Shown: one piece after another, positions 35,844 through 48,191 of the stretch
How positions within the stretch are numbered: the stretch's first letter is position 1
Layout of the letters: each line of letters starts with the position of its first letter
Assembly: GCF_047675955.1 (NCBI RefSeq)
Contig: NW_027328092.1
Location: 248,001-312,000 of the forward strand
Reading direction: 5' to 3'
Length of the DNA stretch: 64,000 nt
From: Chlorocebus sabaeus
Lineage: Eukaryota > Chordata > Mammalia > Primates > Cercopithecidae
Made by a program: the position numbers and the translations under genes
The notes under the pieces: generated by a model
Databases searched by the model: none
What the model was told of the DNA's origin: nothing
The model's input: the letters and a program-made list of their open reading frames with translations, nothing else

Positions 35844-38244
35844 GAAAAGAAGCATTCTGAGAAACTACTTTGTGTTCTGTTAATTCATCTCACAGTGTTA
35901 CAGCTTTGCCCTCAAGAAGCCTTTCGCGAAGACACTTCTTGTGGAATTTGCAAAGTGATATTTGGAAGCCCATAGAGGGCTATGGTGAAAAAGGAAATAT
36001 CTTTTGTTAAAAACTGAAAGAGGCTTTCTGAGAAACTGCTCTGTGTTCTATTAATTCATCTCACAGAGTTACTGCTTTCCCAGAAAGAAGCCATTCTCTA
36101 AGATTCTTCTTGTGGATTTTTCAAAGTGATATTGGAAGCCCATAGAGGGCTATGGTGAAAAAGGGAATATCTTCCGTTAAAAACTGGAAAGAATCTTTCT
36201 GAGAAACTACTTCGTGTTCTGTTAATTCATCTCACAGAGTTACAGCTTTCCCCTCAAGAAGCCTTTCGCTAAGACTGTTCTTCTGGAATTTTGAAAGTGA
36301 TATTTGGAATCCCATAGAGGGCTATGGTGAAAAAGGAAAGATCTTCCGTTAAAAACTGGAAAGAACCTTTCTGAGAAATTGCTTTGTGTTCTTTTAATTC
36401 ATCTCACAGAGTTACTGCGTTCCTCTCAAGAAGCCTTTCGCTAAGACTGTTCTTGTGGAATTTGCAAAGTGATATTTGGAAGCCCATATAGGGTTATGGT
36501 GAAAAAGGAAATATCTTCCGTTAAAAACTGGAAAGAAGCATTCTGAGAAATTGCTTTGTGTTCTCTTAGTTCATCTCACAGAGTTACAGCTTGCCCCTCG
36601 AGAAGCCTTTCGCTAAGACTGTTCTTGTGGAATTTGCAAAGTGACATTTGGAAGCCCATAGTGGGCTATGGTGAAAAAGGAAATATCCTAAGATAAAAAC
36701 TGAAAAGAAGCTTTCTGAGAAACTGCCTTGTGTTCTGTTAATTCATCTCACAGGGTTACAGCTTTCTCCACAAGAAGCCTTTCGCTAAGACTGTTCTTGT
36801 GGAATTTCAAAGTGATATTTGTAAAGCCATAGAAGGATATGATGAAAAAGGAAATATCTTCTGTTAAAAACTGGAAAGAAGCTTTCTGAGAAACTGCTTT
36901 GTGTTCTGTTAATTCATCTCACAGAGATACAGCTTTCTCCTCAAGAAGTTTTCGCTAAGACTGTGCTTCTGGAATTTGGAAAGTGATATTTGGAAGCCCA
37001 TAGAGGGCTACGGTGAAAAAGGAAATAACTTCCGTTAAAAAACAGGAAAGAAGCTTTCTGAGAAACTGCTTTGTGTTCTGCTAATTCATCTCAAGAGTTA
37101 CAGCTTTCCCCTCAAGCAGTCTTTCGCTAAGACTGTTCTTGGGGAATTTGCAAAGTGATATTTGGAAGCCCATAGAGGGCTATGGTGAAAAAGGAAATAT
37201 CCTAAGATAAAAACTGGGAAGAATCTTTCTGAGAAATTGCTTTGTGTTCTGTTAATTCATCTCACAGAGTTACTGCATTCCCCTCAAGAAGCCTTTCGCT
37301 AAGACTGTTCTTGTGGAATTTGAAAAGTGATATTTGGAAGCCCATAGAGGGTTATGGTGAAAAAGGAAAATCTTCCCTTAAAAACTGGAAAGAAGCTTCC
37401 TGAGAAACTGCTTTGTGTTCGGTTAATTCAACTCACAGTTACTGCTTTCTCCTCAAAAAGCCTTTCGCTAACACTGTTCTTATGCAATTTGCAAAGTGAT
37501 ATTTGGAAGCCCTTAGAGGGTTAAGGTGAAAAAGGAAATATCTACCGTTAAAAACTGTAAAGAAGCTTTCTGAGAAACTGCTCTGTGTTCTGTTAATTCA
37601 TCTCACAGTGTTACAGCATTCCCTTCAGGAAGCCTTTCGCTAAGTCTGTTCTTGTGGAATATTCAAGGTGATATCTGGAAGCCCATAGAGTGCTATGGTG
37701 AAAAAGGAAATATCTTCCGTTAAAAACTGGAAAGAAGCTTTCTGAGAAACTGCTCTGTGTTCTGTTAATTCATCTCACAGAGTTACAGCTTTCCCCTCAA
37801 GAAGCCTTTCGCTAAGACTGTTCTTGTGAAATTTGCACATTGATATTTGGAAGTCCATACAGGGCTACGGTGTAAAAGGAAATATCTTCCGATAAAAACT
37901 GGAAGGAAGCTTTATGAGAAACTGCTTTGTGTCCTGTTAATTCATCTCACAGAGTTACAGCCTTCCCTTCAAGATGCCTTTCGCTAAGACTCTTCTTGTG
38001 GAATTGGCAAAGTGTTATTTGGAAGCCCGTAGAGGTCTACGGTGAAAAAGGAAATATCTTCCTTTAAAAACTGGAAAGAAGCTTTCTGAGAAACTGCTTT
38101 GTGTTCTGTTAATTCATCTCACAGAGTCACTGCTTTCACCTCAAGAATCCTTTCGCTGAGACTCTTCATGTGGAAATTTCATAGTGATATTTTCAAGCCC
38201 ATAGAGGGCTAAGGTGAAAAAGGAAATATCCTAAGATAAAAACT
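35844..38244 (+). repeat. HOR unit 15 (14-mer, 2401 bp)
   Basis: CCATAG in m1, GAAGCC in m2, ACTACTTCG and CTATGGTG in m3, XhoI in m5. AAATTGCTTTG in m5 (around 36547) is shared only with unit 19. Confidence 0.95.
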
Positions 38245-40988
38245 GAAAAGAAGCATTCTGAGAAACTACTTTGTGTTCTGTTAATTCATCTCACAGTGTT
38301 ACAGCTTTGCCCTCAAGAAGCCTTTCGCGAAGACACTTCTTGTGGAATTTGCAAAGTGATATTTGGAAGCCCGTAGAGGGCTATGGTGAAAAAGGAAATA
38401 TCTTTTGTTAAAAACTGAAAGAGGCTTTCTGAGAAACTGCTCTGTGTTCTATTAATTCATCTCACAGAGTTACTGCTTTCCCAGAAAGAAACCATTCTCT
38501 AAGATTCTTCTTGTGGATTTTTCAAAGTGATATTGGAAGCCCATAGAGGGCTATGGTGAAAAAGGGAATATCTTCCGTTAAAAACTGGAAAGAATCTTTC
38601 TGAGAAACCACTTTGTGTTCTGTTAATTCATCTCACAGAGTTACAGCTTTCCCCTCAAGAAGCCTTTCGCTAAGACTGTTCTTCTGGAATTTTGAAAGTG
38701 ATATTTGGAATCCCATAGAGGGCTATGTTGAAAAAGGAAAGATCTTCCGTTAAAAACTGGAAAGAACCTTTCTGAGAAATTGCTTTGTGTTCTTTTAATT
38801 CATCTCACAGAGTTACTGCGTTCCTCTCAAGAAGCCTTTCGCTAAGACTGTTCTTGTGGAATTTGCAAAGTGATATTTGGAAGCCCATATAGGGTTATGG
38901 TGAAAAAGGAAATATCTTCCGTTAAAAACTGGAAAGAAGCATTCTGAGAAACTGCTTTGTGTTCTCTTAGTTCATCTCACAGAGTTACAGCTTGCCCCTC
39001 GAGAAGCCTTTCGCTAAGACTGTTCTTGTGGAATTTGCAAAGTGACATTTGGAAGCCCATAGTGGGCTATGGTGAAAAAGGAAATATCCTAAGATAAAAA
39101 CTGAAAAGAAGCTTTCTGAGAAACTGCCTTGTGTTCTGTTAATTCATCTCACAGGGTTACAGCTTTCTCCACAAGAAGCCTTTCGCTAAGACTGTTCTTG
39201 TGGAATTTCAAAGTGATATTTGTAAAGCCATAGAAGGATATGATGAAAAAGGAAATATCTTCTGTTAAAAACTGGAAAGAAGCTTTCTGAGAAACTGCTT
39301 TGTGTTCTGTTAATTCATCTCACAGAGATACAGCTTTCTACTCAAGAAGTTTTCGCTAAGACTGTGCTTCTGGAATTTGGAAAGTGATATTTGGAAGCCC
39401 ATAGAGGGCTACGGTGAAAAAGGAAATAACTTCCGTTAAAAAACAGGAAAGAAGCTTTCTGAGAAACTGCTTTGTGTTCTGCTAATTCATCTCAAGAGTT
39501 ACAGCTTTCCCCTCAAGCAGTCTTTCGCTAAGACTGTTCTTGGGGAATTTGCAAAGTGATATTTGGAAGCCCATAGAGGGCTATGGTGAAAAAAGAAATA
39601 TCTTCCGTTAAAAAGTGGAAAGAAGCTTTCTGAGAATCTGCTTTGTGTTCTGTTAATTCATCTCACAGTGTTACAAATCTCTCCTCAAGTAACCTTTAGC
39701 TAAGGCAGATCTTGTGGAATTTCGAAAGTGATATTTGGAAGCCCATAGGGGGCTATGGTGAAAAAGGAAGTATCTTCCGTTAAAATCTGGAAGAAGATTT
39801 CTGAGAAACTACTTTGTGTTCTGTTAATTCATCTCAGAGACTTACATCTTTCCCCTCATGAAGCCTTTCCCTAAGACTCTTCATGTGGAATTTGCAAAGT
39901 GATATTTCGAAGCCCACAGAGGGCTATGGTGAAAAAGGAGATATCCTAAGATAAATACTGAAGAGAAACTTTCTGAGAAACTGCTCTGTATTCTCTTAAT
40001 TCATCTCACAGAGTTACTGCGTTCCCCTCAAGAAGCCTTTCGCTAAGACTGTTCTTGTGGAATTTGAAAAGTGATATTTGGAAGCCCATAGAGGGTTATG
40101 GTGAAAAAGGAAAATCTTCCCTTAAAAACTGGAAAGAAGCTTCCTGAGAAACTGCTTTGTGTTCGGTTAATTCAACTCACAGTTACTGCTTTCTCCTCAA
40201 AAAGCCTTTCGCTAACACTGTTCTTATGCAATTTGCAAAGTGATATTTGGAAGCCCTTAGAGGGTTAAGGTGAAAAAGGAAATATCTACCGTTAAAAACT
40301 GTAAAGAAGCTTTCTGAGAAACTGCTCTGTGTTCTGTTAATTCATCTCACAGTGTTACAGCATTCCCTTCAGGAAGCCTTTCGCTAAGTCTGTTCTTGTG
40401 GAATATTCAAGGTGATATCTGGAAGCCCATAGAGTGCTATGGTGAAAAAGGAAATATCTTCCGTTAAAAACTGGAAAGAAGCTTTCTGAGAAACTGCTCT
40501 GTGTTCTGTTAATTCATCTCACAGAGTTACAGCTTTCCCCTCAACAAGCCTTTCGCTAAGACTGTTCTTGTGAAATTTGCACATTGATATTTGGAAGTCC
40601 ATACAGGGCTACGGTGTAAAAGGAAATATCTTCCGATAAAAACTGGAAGGAAGCTTTATGAGAAACTGCTTTGTGTCCTGTTAATTCATCTCACAGAGTT
40701 ACAGCCTTCCCTTCAAGATGCCTTTCGCTAAGACTCTTCTTGTGGAATTGGCAAAGTGTTATTTGGAAGCCCGTAGAGGTCTACGGTGAAAAAGGAAATA
40801 TCTTCCTTTAAAAACTGGAAAGAAGCTTTCTGAGAAACTGCTTTGTGTTCTGTTAATTCATCTCACAGAGTCACTGCTTTCACCTCAAGAATCCTTTCGC
40901 TGAGACTCTTCATGTGGAAATTTCATAGTGATATTTTCAAGCCCATAGAGGGCTAAGGTGAAAAAGGAAATATCCTAAGATAAAAACT
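38245..40988 (+). repeat. HOR unit 16 (16-mer variant, 2744 bp)
   Basis: CCGTAG in m1, GAAACC in m2, ACCACTTTG and CTATGTTG in m3, TTTCTACTC in m7, CTCAACAAG in m12; matches unit 20 at all these sites. Confidence 0.95.
39617..39959 (+). repeat. Extra monomers m8a and m8b in unit 16
   Basis: Later allele set (TTACAAATC, GGAATTTCG, CTCATGAAG, GATAAATACTG), same as in units 14 and 20. Confidence 0.92.
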
Positions 40989-43389
40989 GAAAAGAAGCAT
41001 TCTGAGAAACTACTTTGTGTTCTGTTAATTCATCTCACAGTGTTACAGCTTTGCCCTCAAGAAGCCTTTCGCGAAGACACTTCTTGTGGAATTTGCAAAG
41101 TGATATTTGGAAGCCCATAGAGGGCTATGGTGAAAAAGGAAATATCTTTTGTTAAAAACTGAAAGAGGCTTTCTGAGAAACTGCTCTGTGTTCTATTAAT
41201 TCATCTCACAGAGTTACTGCTTTCCCAGAAAGAAACCATTCTCTAAGATTCTTCTTGTGGATTTTTCAAAGTGATATTGGAAGCCCATAGAGGACTATGG
41301 TGAAAAAGGGAATATCTTCCGTTAAAAACTGGAAAGAATCTTTCTGAGAAACTACTTTGTGTTCTGTTAATTCATCTCACAGAGTTACAGCTTTCCCCTC
41401 AAGAAGCCTTTCGCTAAGACTGTTCTTCTGGAATTTTGAAAGTGATATTTGGAATCCCATAGAGGGCTATGGTGAAAAAGGAAAGATCTTCCGTTAAAAA
41501 CTGGAAAGAACCTTTCTGAGAAATTGCTTTGTGTTCTTTTAATTCATCTCACAGAGTTACTGCGTTCCTCTCAAGAAGCCTTTCGCTAAGACTGTTCTTG
41601 TGGAATTTGCAAAGTGATATTTGGAAGCCCATATAGGGTTATGGTGAAAAAGGAAATATCTTCCGTTAAAAACTGGAAAGAAGCATTCTGAGAAACTGCT
41701 TTGTGTTCTCTTAGTTCATCTCACAAAGTTACAGCTTGCCCCTCGAGAAGCCTTTCGCTAAGACTGTTCTTGTGGAATTTGCAAAGTGACATTTGGAAGC
41801 CCATAGTGGGCTATGGTGAAAAAGGAAATATCCTAAGATAAAAACTGAAAAGAAGCTTTCTGAGAAACTGCCTTGTGTTCTGTTAATTCATCTCACAGGG
41901 TTACAGCTTTCTCCACAAGAAGCCTTTCGCTAAGACTGTTCTTGTGGAATTTCAAAGTGATATTTGTAAAGCCATAGAAGGATATGATGAAAAAGGAAAT
42001 ATCTTCTGTTAAAAACTGGAAAGAAGCTTTCTGAGAAACTGCTTTGTGTTCTGTTAATTCATCTCACAGAGATACAGCTTTCTCCTCAAGAAGTTTTCGC
42101 TAAGACTGTGCTTCTGGAATTTGGAAAGTGATATTTGGAAGCCCATAGAGGGCTACGGTGAAAAAGGAAATAACTTCCGTTAAAAAACAGGAAAGAAGCT
42201 TTCTGAGAAACTGCTTTGTGTTCTGCTAATTCATCTCAAGAGTTACAGCTTTCAACTCAAGCAGTCTTTCGCTAAGACTGTTCTTGGGGAATTTGCAAAG
42301 TGATATTTGGAAGCCCATAGAGGGCTATGGTGAAAAAGGAAATATCCTAAGATCAAAACTGGAAAGAATCTTTCTGAGAAATTGCTTTGTGTTCTGTTAA
42401 TTCATCTCACAGAGTTACTGCATTCCCCTCAAGAAGCCTTTCGCTAAGACTGTTCTTGTGGAATTTGAAAAGTGATATTTGGAAGCCCATAGAGGGTTAT
42501 GGTGAAAAAGGAAAATCTTCCCTTAAAAACTGGAAAGAAGCTTCCTGAGAAACTGCTTTGTGTTCGGTTAATTCAACTCACAGTTACTGCTTTCTCCTCA
42601 AAAAGCCTTTCGCTAACACTGTTCTTATGCAATTTGCAAAGTGATATTTGGAAGCCCTTAGAGGGTTAAGGTGAAAAAGGAAATATCTACCGTTAAAAAC
42701 TGTAAAGAAGCTTTCTGAGAAACTGCTCTGTGTTCTGTTAATTCATCTCACAGTGTTACAGCATTCCCTTCAGGAAGCCTTTCGCTAAGTCTGTTCTTGT
42801 GGAATATTCAAGGTGATATCTGGAAGCCCATAGAGTGCTATGGTGAAAAAGGAAATATCTTCCGTTAAAAACTGGAAAGAAGCTTTCTGAGAAACTGCTC
42901 TGTGTTCTGTTAATTCATCTCACAGAGTTACAGCTTTCCCCTCAACAAGCCTTTCGCTAAGACTGTTCTTGTGAAATTTGCACATTGATATTTGGAAGTC
43001 CATACAGGGCTACGGTGTAAAAGGAAATATCTTCCGATAAAAACTGGAAGGAAGCTTTATGAGAAACTGCTTTGTGTCCTGTTAATTCATCTCACAGAGT
43101 TACAGCCTTCCCTTCAAGATGCCTTTCGCTAAGACTCTTCTTGTGGAATTGGCAAAGTGTTATTTGGAAGCCCGTAGAGGTCTACGGTGAAAAAGGAAAT
43201 ATCTTCCTTTAAAAACTGGAAAGAAGCTTTCTGAGAAACTGCTTTGTGTTCTGTTAATTCATCTCACAGAGTCACTGCTTTCACCTCAAGAATCCTTTCG
43301 CTGAGACTCTTCATGTGGAAATTTCATAGTGATATTTTCAAGCCCATAGAGGGCTAAGGTGAAAAAGGAAATATCCTAAGATAAAAACT
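40989..43389 (+). repeat. HOR unit 17 (14-mer, 2401 bp)
   Basis: GAAACC and AGAGGACTATGG in m2, CACAAAGTTAC in m5, TTTCAACTC and AAGATCAAAACTGG in m8; CTCAACAAG in m12. Corresponds to unit 21, which has CTCAAGAAG. Confidence 0.95.
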
Positions 43390-45790
43390 GAAAAGAAGCA
43401 TTCTGAGAAACTACTTTGTGTTCTGTTAATTCATCTCACAGTGTTACAGCTTTGCCCTCAAGAAGCCTTTCGCGAAGACACTTCTTGTGGAATTTGCAAA
43501 GTGATATTTGGAAGCCCATAGAGGGCTATGGTGAAAAAGGAAATATCTTTTGTTAAAAACTGAAAGAGGCTTTCTGAGAAACTGCTCTGTGTTCTATTAA
43601 TTCATCTCACAGAGTTACTGCTTTCCCAGAAAGAAACCATTCTCTAAGATTCTTCTTGTGGATTTTTCAAAGTGATATTGGAAGCCCATAGAGGACTATG
43701 GTGAAAAAGGGAATATCTTCCGTTAAAAACTGGAAAGAATCTTTCTGAGAAACTACTTTGTGTTCTGTTAATTCATCTCACAGAGTTACAGCTTTCCCCT
43801 CAAGAAGCCTTTCGCTAAGACTGTTCTTCTGGAATTTTGAAAGTGATATTTGGAATCCCATAGAGGGCTATGGTGAAAAAGGAAAGATCTTCCGTTAAAA
43901 ACTGGAAAGAACCTTTCTGAGAAATTGCTTTGTGTTCTTTTAATTCATCTCACAGAGTTACTGCGTTCCTCTCAAGAAGCCTTTCGCTAAGACTGTTCTT
44001 GTGGAATTTGCAAAGTGATATTTGGAAGCCCATATAGGGTTATGGTGAAAAAGGAAATATCTTCCGTTAAAAACTGGAAAGAAGCATTCTGAGAAACTGC
44101 TTTGTGTTCTCTTAGTTCATCTCACAAAGTTACAGCTTGCCCCTCGAGAAGCCTTTCGCTAAGACTGTTCTTGTGGAATTTGCAAAGTGACATTTGGAAG
44201 CCCATAGTGGGCTATGGTGAAAAAGGAAATATCCTAAGATAAAAACTGAAAAGAAGCTTTCTGAGAAACTGCCTTGTGTTCTGTTAATTCATCTCACAGG
44301 GTTACAGCTTTCTCCACAAGAAGCCTTTCGCTAAGACTGTTCTTGTGGAATTTCAAAGTGATATTTGTAAAGCCATAGAAGGATATGATGAAAAAGGAAA
44401 TATCTTCTGTTAAAAACTGGAAAGAAGCTTTCTGAGAAACTGCTTTGTGTTCTGTTAATTCATCTCACAGAGATACAGCTTTCTCCTCAAGAAGTTTTCG
44501 CTAAGACTGTGCTTCTGGAATTTGGAAAGTGATATTTGGAAGCCCATAGAGGGCTACGGTGAAAAAGGAAATAACTTCCGTTAAAAAACAGGAAAGAAGC
44601 TTTCTGAGAAACTGCTTTGTGTTCTGCTAATTCATCTCAAGAGTTACAGCTTTCAACTCAAGCAGTCTTTCGCTAAGACTGTTCTTGGGGAATTTGCAAA
44701 GTGATATTTGGAAGCCCATAGAGGGCTATGGTGAAAAAGGAAATATCCTAAGATCAAAACTGGAAAGAATCTTTCTGAGAAATTGCTTTGTGTTCTGTTA
44801 ATTCATCTCACAGAGTTACTGCATTCCCCTCAAGAAGCCTTTCGCTAAGACTGTTCTTGTGGAATTTGAAAAGTGATATTTGGAAGCCCATAGAGGGTTA
44901 TGGTGAAAAAGGAAAATCTTCCCTTAAAAACTGGAAAGAAGCTTCCTGAGAAACTGCTTTGTGTTCGGTTAATTCAACTCACAGTTACTGCTTTCTCCTC
45001 AAAAAGCCTTTCGCTAACACTGTTCTTATGCAATTTGCAAAGTGATATTTGGAAGCCCTTAGAGGGTTAAGGTGAAAAAGGAAATATCTACCGTTAAAAA
45101 CTGTAAAGAAGCTTTCTGAGAAACTGCTCTGTGTTCTGTTAATTCATCTCACAGTGTTACAGCATTCCCTTCAGGAAGCCTTTCGCTAAGTCTGTTCTTG
45201 TGGAATATTCAAGGTGATATCTGGAAGCCCATAGAGTGCTATGGTGAAAAAGGAAATATCTTCCGTTAAAAACTGGAAAGAAGCTTTCTGAGAAACTGCT
45301 CTGTGTTCTGTTAATTCATCTCACAGAGTTACAGCTTTCCCCTCAAGAAGCCTTTCGCTAAGACTGTTCTTGTGAAATTTGCACATTGATATTTGGAAGT
45401 CCATACAGGGCTACGGTGTAAAAGGAAATATCTTCCGATAAAAACTGGAAGGAAGCTTTATGAGAAACTGCTTTGTGTCCTGTTAATTCATCTCACAGAG
45501 TTACAGCCTTCCCTTCAAGATGCCTTTCGCTAAGACTCTTCTTGTGGAATTGGCAAAGTGTTATTTGGAAGCCCGTAGAGGTCTACGGTGAAAAAGGAAA
45601 TATCTTCCTTTAAAAACTGGAAAGAAGCTTTCTGAGAAACTGCTTTGTGTTCTGTTAATTCATCTCACAGAGTCACTGCTTTCACCTCAAGAATCCTTTC
45701 GCTGAGACTCTTCATGTGGAAATTTCATAGTGATATTTTCAAGCCCATAGAGGGCTAAGGTGAAAAAGGAAATATCCTAAGATAAAAACT
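43390..45790 (+). repeat. HOR unit 18 (14-mer, 2401 bp)
   Basis: Same allele set as unit 17 except CTCAAGAAG in m12; corresponds to unit 22. Confidence 0.95.
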
Positions 45791-48191
45791 GAAAAGAAGC
45801 ATTCTGAGAAACTACTTTGTGTTCTGTTAATTCATCTCACAGTGTTACAGCTTTGCCCTCAAGAAGCCTTTCGCGAAGACACTTCTTGTGGAATTTGCAA
45901 AGTGATATTTGGAAGCCCATAGAGGGCTATGGTGAAAAAGGAAATATCTTTTGTTAAAAACTGAAAGAGGCTTTCTGAGAAACTGCTCTGTGTTCTATTA
46001 ATTCATCTCACAGAGTTACTGCTTTCCCAGAAAGAAGCCATTCTCTAAGATTCTTCTTGTGGATTTTTCAAAGTGATATTGGAAGCCCATAGAGGGCTAT
46101 GGTGAAAAAGGGAATATCTTCCGTTAAAAACTGGAAAGAATCTTTCTGAGAAACTACTTCGTGTTCTGTTAATTCATCTCACAGAGTTACAGCTTTCCCC
46201 TCAAGAAGCCTTTCGCTAAGACTGTTCTTCTGGAATTTTGAAAGTGATATTTGGAATCCCATAGAGGGCTATGGTGAAAAAGGAAAGATCTTCCGTTAAA
46301 AACTGGAAAGAACCTTTCTGAGAAATTGCTTTGTGTTCTTTTAATTCATCTCACAGAGTTACTGCGTTCCTCTCAAGAAGCCTTTCGCTAAGACTGTTCT
46401 TGTGGAATTTGCAAAGTGATATTTGGAAGCCCATATAGGGTTATGGTGAAAAAGGAAATATCTTCCGTTAAAAACTGGAAAGAAGCATTCTGAGAAATTG
46501 CTTTGTGTTCTCTTAGTTCATCTCACAGAGTTACAGCTTGCCCCTCGAGAAGCCTTTCGCTAAGACTGTTCTTGTGGAATTTGCAAAGTGACATTTGGAA
46601 GCCCATAGTGGGCTATGGTGAAAAAGGAAATATCCTAAGATAAAAACTGAAAAGAAGCTTTCTGAGAAACTGCCTTGTGTTCTGTTAATTCATCTCACAG
46701 GGTTACAGCTTTCTCCACAAGAAGCCTTTCGCTAAGACTGTTCTTGTGGAATTTCAAAGTGATATTTGTAAAGCCATAGAAGGATATGATGAAAAAGGAA
46801 ATATCTTCTGTTAAAAACTGGAAAGAAGCTTTCTGAGAAACTGCTTTGTGTTCTGTTAATTCATCTCACAGAGATACAGCTTTCTCCTCAAGAAGTTTTC
46901 GCTAAGACTGTGCTTCTGGAATTTGGAAAGTGATATTTGGAAGCCCATAGAGGGCTACGGTGAAAAAGGAAATAACTTCCGTTAAAAAACAGGAAAGAAG
47001 CTTTCTGAGAAACTGCTTTGTGTTCTGCTAATTCATCTCAAGAGTTACAGCTTTCCCCTCAAGCAGTCTTTCGCTAAGACTGTTCTTGGGGAATTTGCAA
47101 AGTGATATTTGGAAGCCCATAGAGGGCTATGGTGAAAAAGGAAATATCCTAAGATAAAAACTGGGAAGAATCTTTCTGAGAAATTGCTTTGTGTTCTGTT
47201 AATTCATCTCACAGAGTTACTGCATTCCCCTCAAGAAGCCTTTCGCTAAGACTGTTCTTGTGGAATTTGAAAAGTGATATTTGGAAGCCCATAGAGGGTT
47301 ATGGTGAAAAAGGAAAATCTTCCCTTAAAAACTGGAAAGAAGCTTCCTGAGAAACTGCTTTGTGTTCGGTTAATTCAACTCACAGTTACTGCTTTCTCCT
47401 CAAAAAGCCTTTCGCTAACACTGTTCTTATGCAATTTGCAAAGTGATATTTGGAAGCCCTTAGAGGGTTAAGGTGAAAAAGGAAATATCTACCGTTAAAA
47501 ACTGTAAAGAAGCTTTCTGAGAAACTGCTCTGTGTTCTGTTAATTCATCTCACAGTGTTACAGCATTCCCTTCAGGAAGCCTTTCGCTAAGTCTGTTCTT
47601 GTGGAATATTCAAGGTGATATCTGGAAGCCCATAGAGTGCTATGGTGAAAAAGGAAATATCTTCCGTTAAAAACTGGAAAGAAGCTTTCTGAGAAACTGC
47701 TCTGTGTTCTGTTAATTCATCTCACAGAGTTACAGCTTTCCCCTCAAGAAGCCTTTCGCTAAGACTGTTCTTGTGAAATTTGCACATTGATATTTGGAAG
47801 TCCATACAGGGCTACGGTGTAAAAGGAAATATCTTCCGATAAAAACTGGAAGGAAGCTTTATGAGAAACTGCTTTGTGTCCTGTTAATTCATCTCACAGA
47901 GTTACAGCCTTCCCTTCAAGATGCCTTTCGCTAAGACTCTTCTTGTGGAATTGGCAAAGTGTTATTTGGAAGCCCGTAGAGGTCTACGGTGAAAAAGGAA
48001 ATATCTTCCTTTAAAAACTGGAAAGAAGCTTTCTGAGAAACTGCTTTGTGTTCTGTTAATTCATCTCACAGAGTCACTGCTTTCACCTCAAGAATCCTTT
48101 CGCTGAGACTCTTCATGTGGAAATTTCATAGTGATATTTTCAAGCCCATAGAGGGCTAAGGTGAAAAAGGAAATATCCTAAGATAAAAACT
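45791..48191 (+). repeat. HOR unit 19 (14-mer, 2401 bp)
   Basis: Copy of unit 15: ACTACTTCG in m3 and the AAATTGCTTTG change in m5 are both present. Confidence 0.95.

Larger units (their letters stand above)
35844..45790 (+). repeat. 9.9-kb four-unit block, first copy (units 15-18)
   Basis: Unit order 14-mer, 16-mer, 14-mer, 14-mer, total 9947 bp, repeated as 45791-55737 with the same order, lengths and diagnostic alleles at each position. The true 5' breakpoint lies inside the 3' part of unit 14 and is not resolved. Confidence 0.88.
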